From the NCBI GenBank assembly GCA_041905595.1, contig JAYRKT010000001.1:62001-126000 (forward strand): DNA of 64,000 nt. The letters are read 5' to 3'. The translations under genes were made by a program, and so were the position numbers. Positions 63,837 through 64,000 of the stretch are shown here, piece by piece. The notes below the pieces were generated by a model. That model was not told the DNA's origin. It was given only the letters and a program-made list of their open reading frames with translations, and did not search any database. Position 1 is the stretch's first letter, and each line of letters opens with the position of its first letter. This DNA is from Aliitabrizicola sp041905595 (GTDB lineage Bacteria > Pseudomonadota > Alphaproteobacteria > Rhodobacterales > Rhodobacteraceae).

Positions 63837-64000
63837 TGCGCCGCTCCGGCCAATCGGACGGTCTGTCCGGGACGCAGTGCCTGCACGCCCGCCGTCACCA
63901 CGACATCGCCGGGTTCAAGGCCGGTCTCGACCAGCACGCTTGCCGGAAGAAAGCGCTCGACCTCGATATCACGCAGGCTCACCGCCATCGTGCCTTGGTC
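63833..64000 (-). CDS. RND efflux adaptor (membrane fusion protein), 5' part outside the window
   Basis: The last 55 codons of a gene continuing beyond the right edge: AVSLRDIEVERFLPASVLVETGL, then EPGDVVVTAGVQALRPGQTVRL and a TGA overlapping the pump start (ATGA). The GDxVVxxGxxxLxxGxxVR pattern is the membrane-proximal end of HlyD/AcrA-type adaptors. It bridges the inner-membrane pump to an outer-membrane channel. Confidence 0.9.
   Translation of the reverse strand, partial: DQGTMAVSLRDIEVERFLPASVLVETGLEPGDVVVTAGVQALRPGQTVRLAGAAQ

Overview
The window is a gene-dense, GC-rich stretch of chromosome with about 57 protein genes. It most resembles an alphaproteobacterium of the Rhodobacterales. 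This is inferred from gene neighbourhoods typical of that group (hflK-hflC-DUF2065-Do protease, rpiA-gor, secG-pyrG, phaZ/phaC-phaP-phaR), frequent GTG/TTG starts and short gaps or 4-bp overlaps. I saw no rRNA, tRNA, insertion sequence, CRISPR array or phage module. No gap between genes exceeds about 300 bp.

Layout. 1-3608: membrane protein quality control on the minus strand (HflK, HflC, a small DUF2065 protein and a Do-type protease cut by the window edge). 3664-8746: glutathione reductase with ribose-5-phosphate isomerase, an Nramp-type metal transporter behind a Fur/Mur-like box, a secreted EF-hand protein and a glutathione-transferase-like protein. 8754-16281: serine deaminase, a sulfotransferase-like protein, an EamA exporter overlapping thiamine pyrophosphokinase, a 698-residue acidic protein of unknown function, a DUF2842 protein and PurA. 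16389-25943: an HxlR regulator divergent from a small membrane protein, SecG, PyrG, a glycine-zipper lipoprotein, a decayed gene fragment, GFA and ABM proteins, a lone TatA-type protein, PPK2, a GT39-like membrane protein, RlmJ, and a TerB/PhnD-like pair.

26016-34157 is a probable polyamine or amine catabolic locus: amino-acid-type binding protein, two glutamine-synthetase-like ligases, a class I amidotransferase, a PuuB-like oxidase, a DegT-type aminotransferase and a LysR regulator. A second, tightly coupled amine locus lies at 48118-52757 (XRE-cupin regulator, a third synthetase-like ligase, a flavin amine oxidase and a DAO-type oxidase). Together they suggest gamma-glutamylation of amines followed by oxidation, with two separately regulated versions.

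34179-38651 is the polyhydroxybutyrate granule cluster: regulator PhaR, phasin PhaP, synthase PhaC and, divergently, depolymerase PhaZ. The phaP promoter carries two exactly inverted copies of a PhaR-type site, one of them filling the -35/-10 spacer. 38659-48117 holds two hydrolases (one lacking its nucleophile), a divergent Tag-like glycosylase, ThrS, a cold-shock protein, an ArsC-like protein, a LuxR-type response regulator facing a hybrid histidine kinase, and a CbiX-like chelatase. 52916-64000 holds a bacterial release-factor-like protein (baeRF type), a membrane hydrolase, a LysE exporter, an OmpA-domain protein with a huge Pro/Ala/Glu/Thr-rich region, a patatin, a lipoprotein esterase, an RND pump and the end of its adaptor gene.
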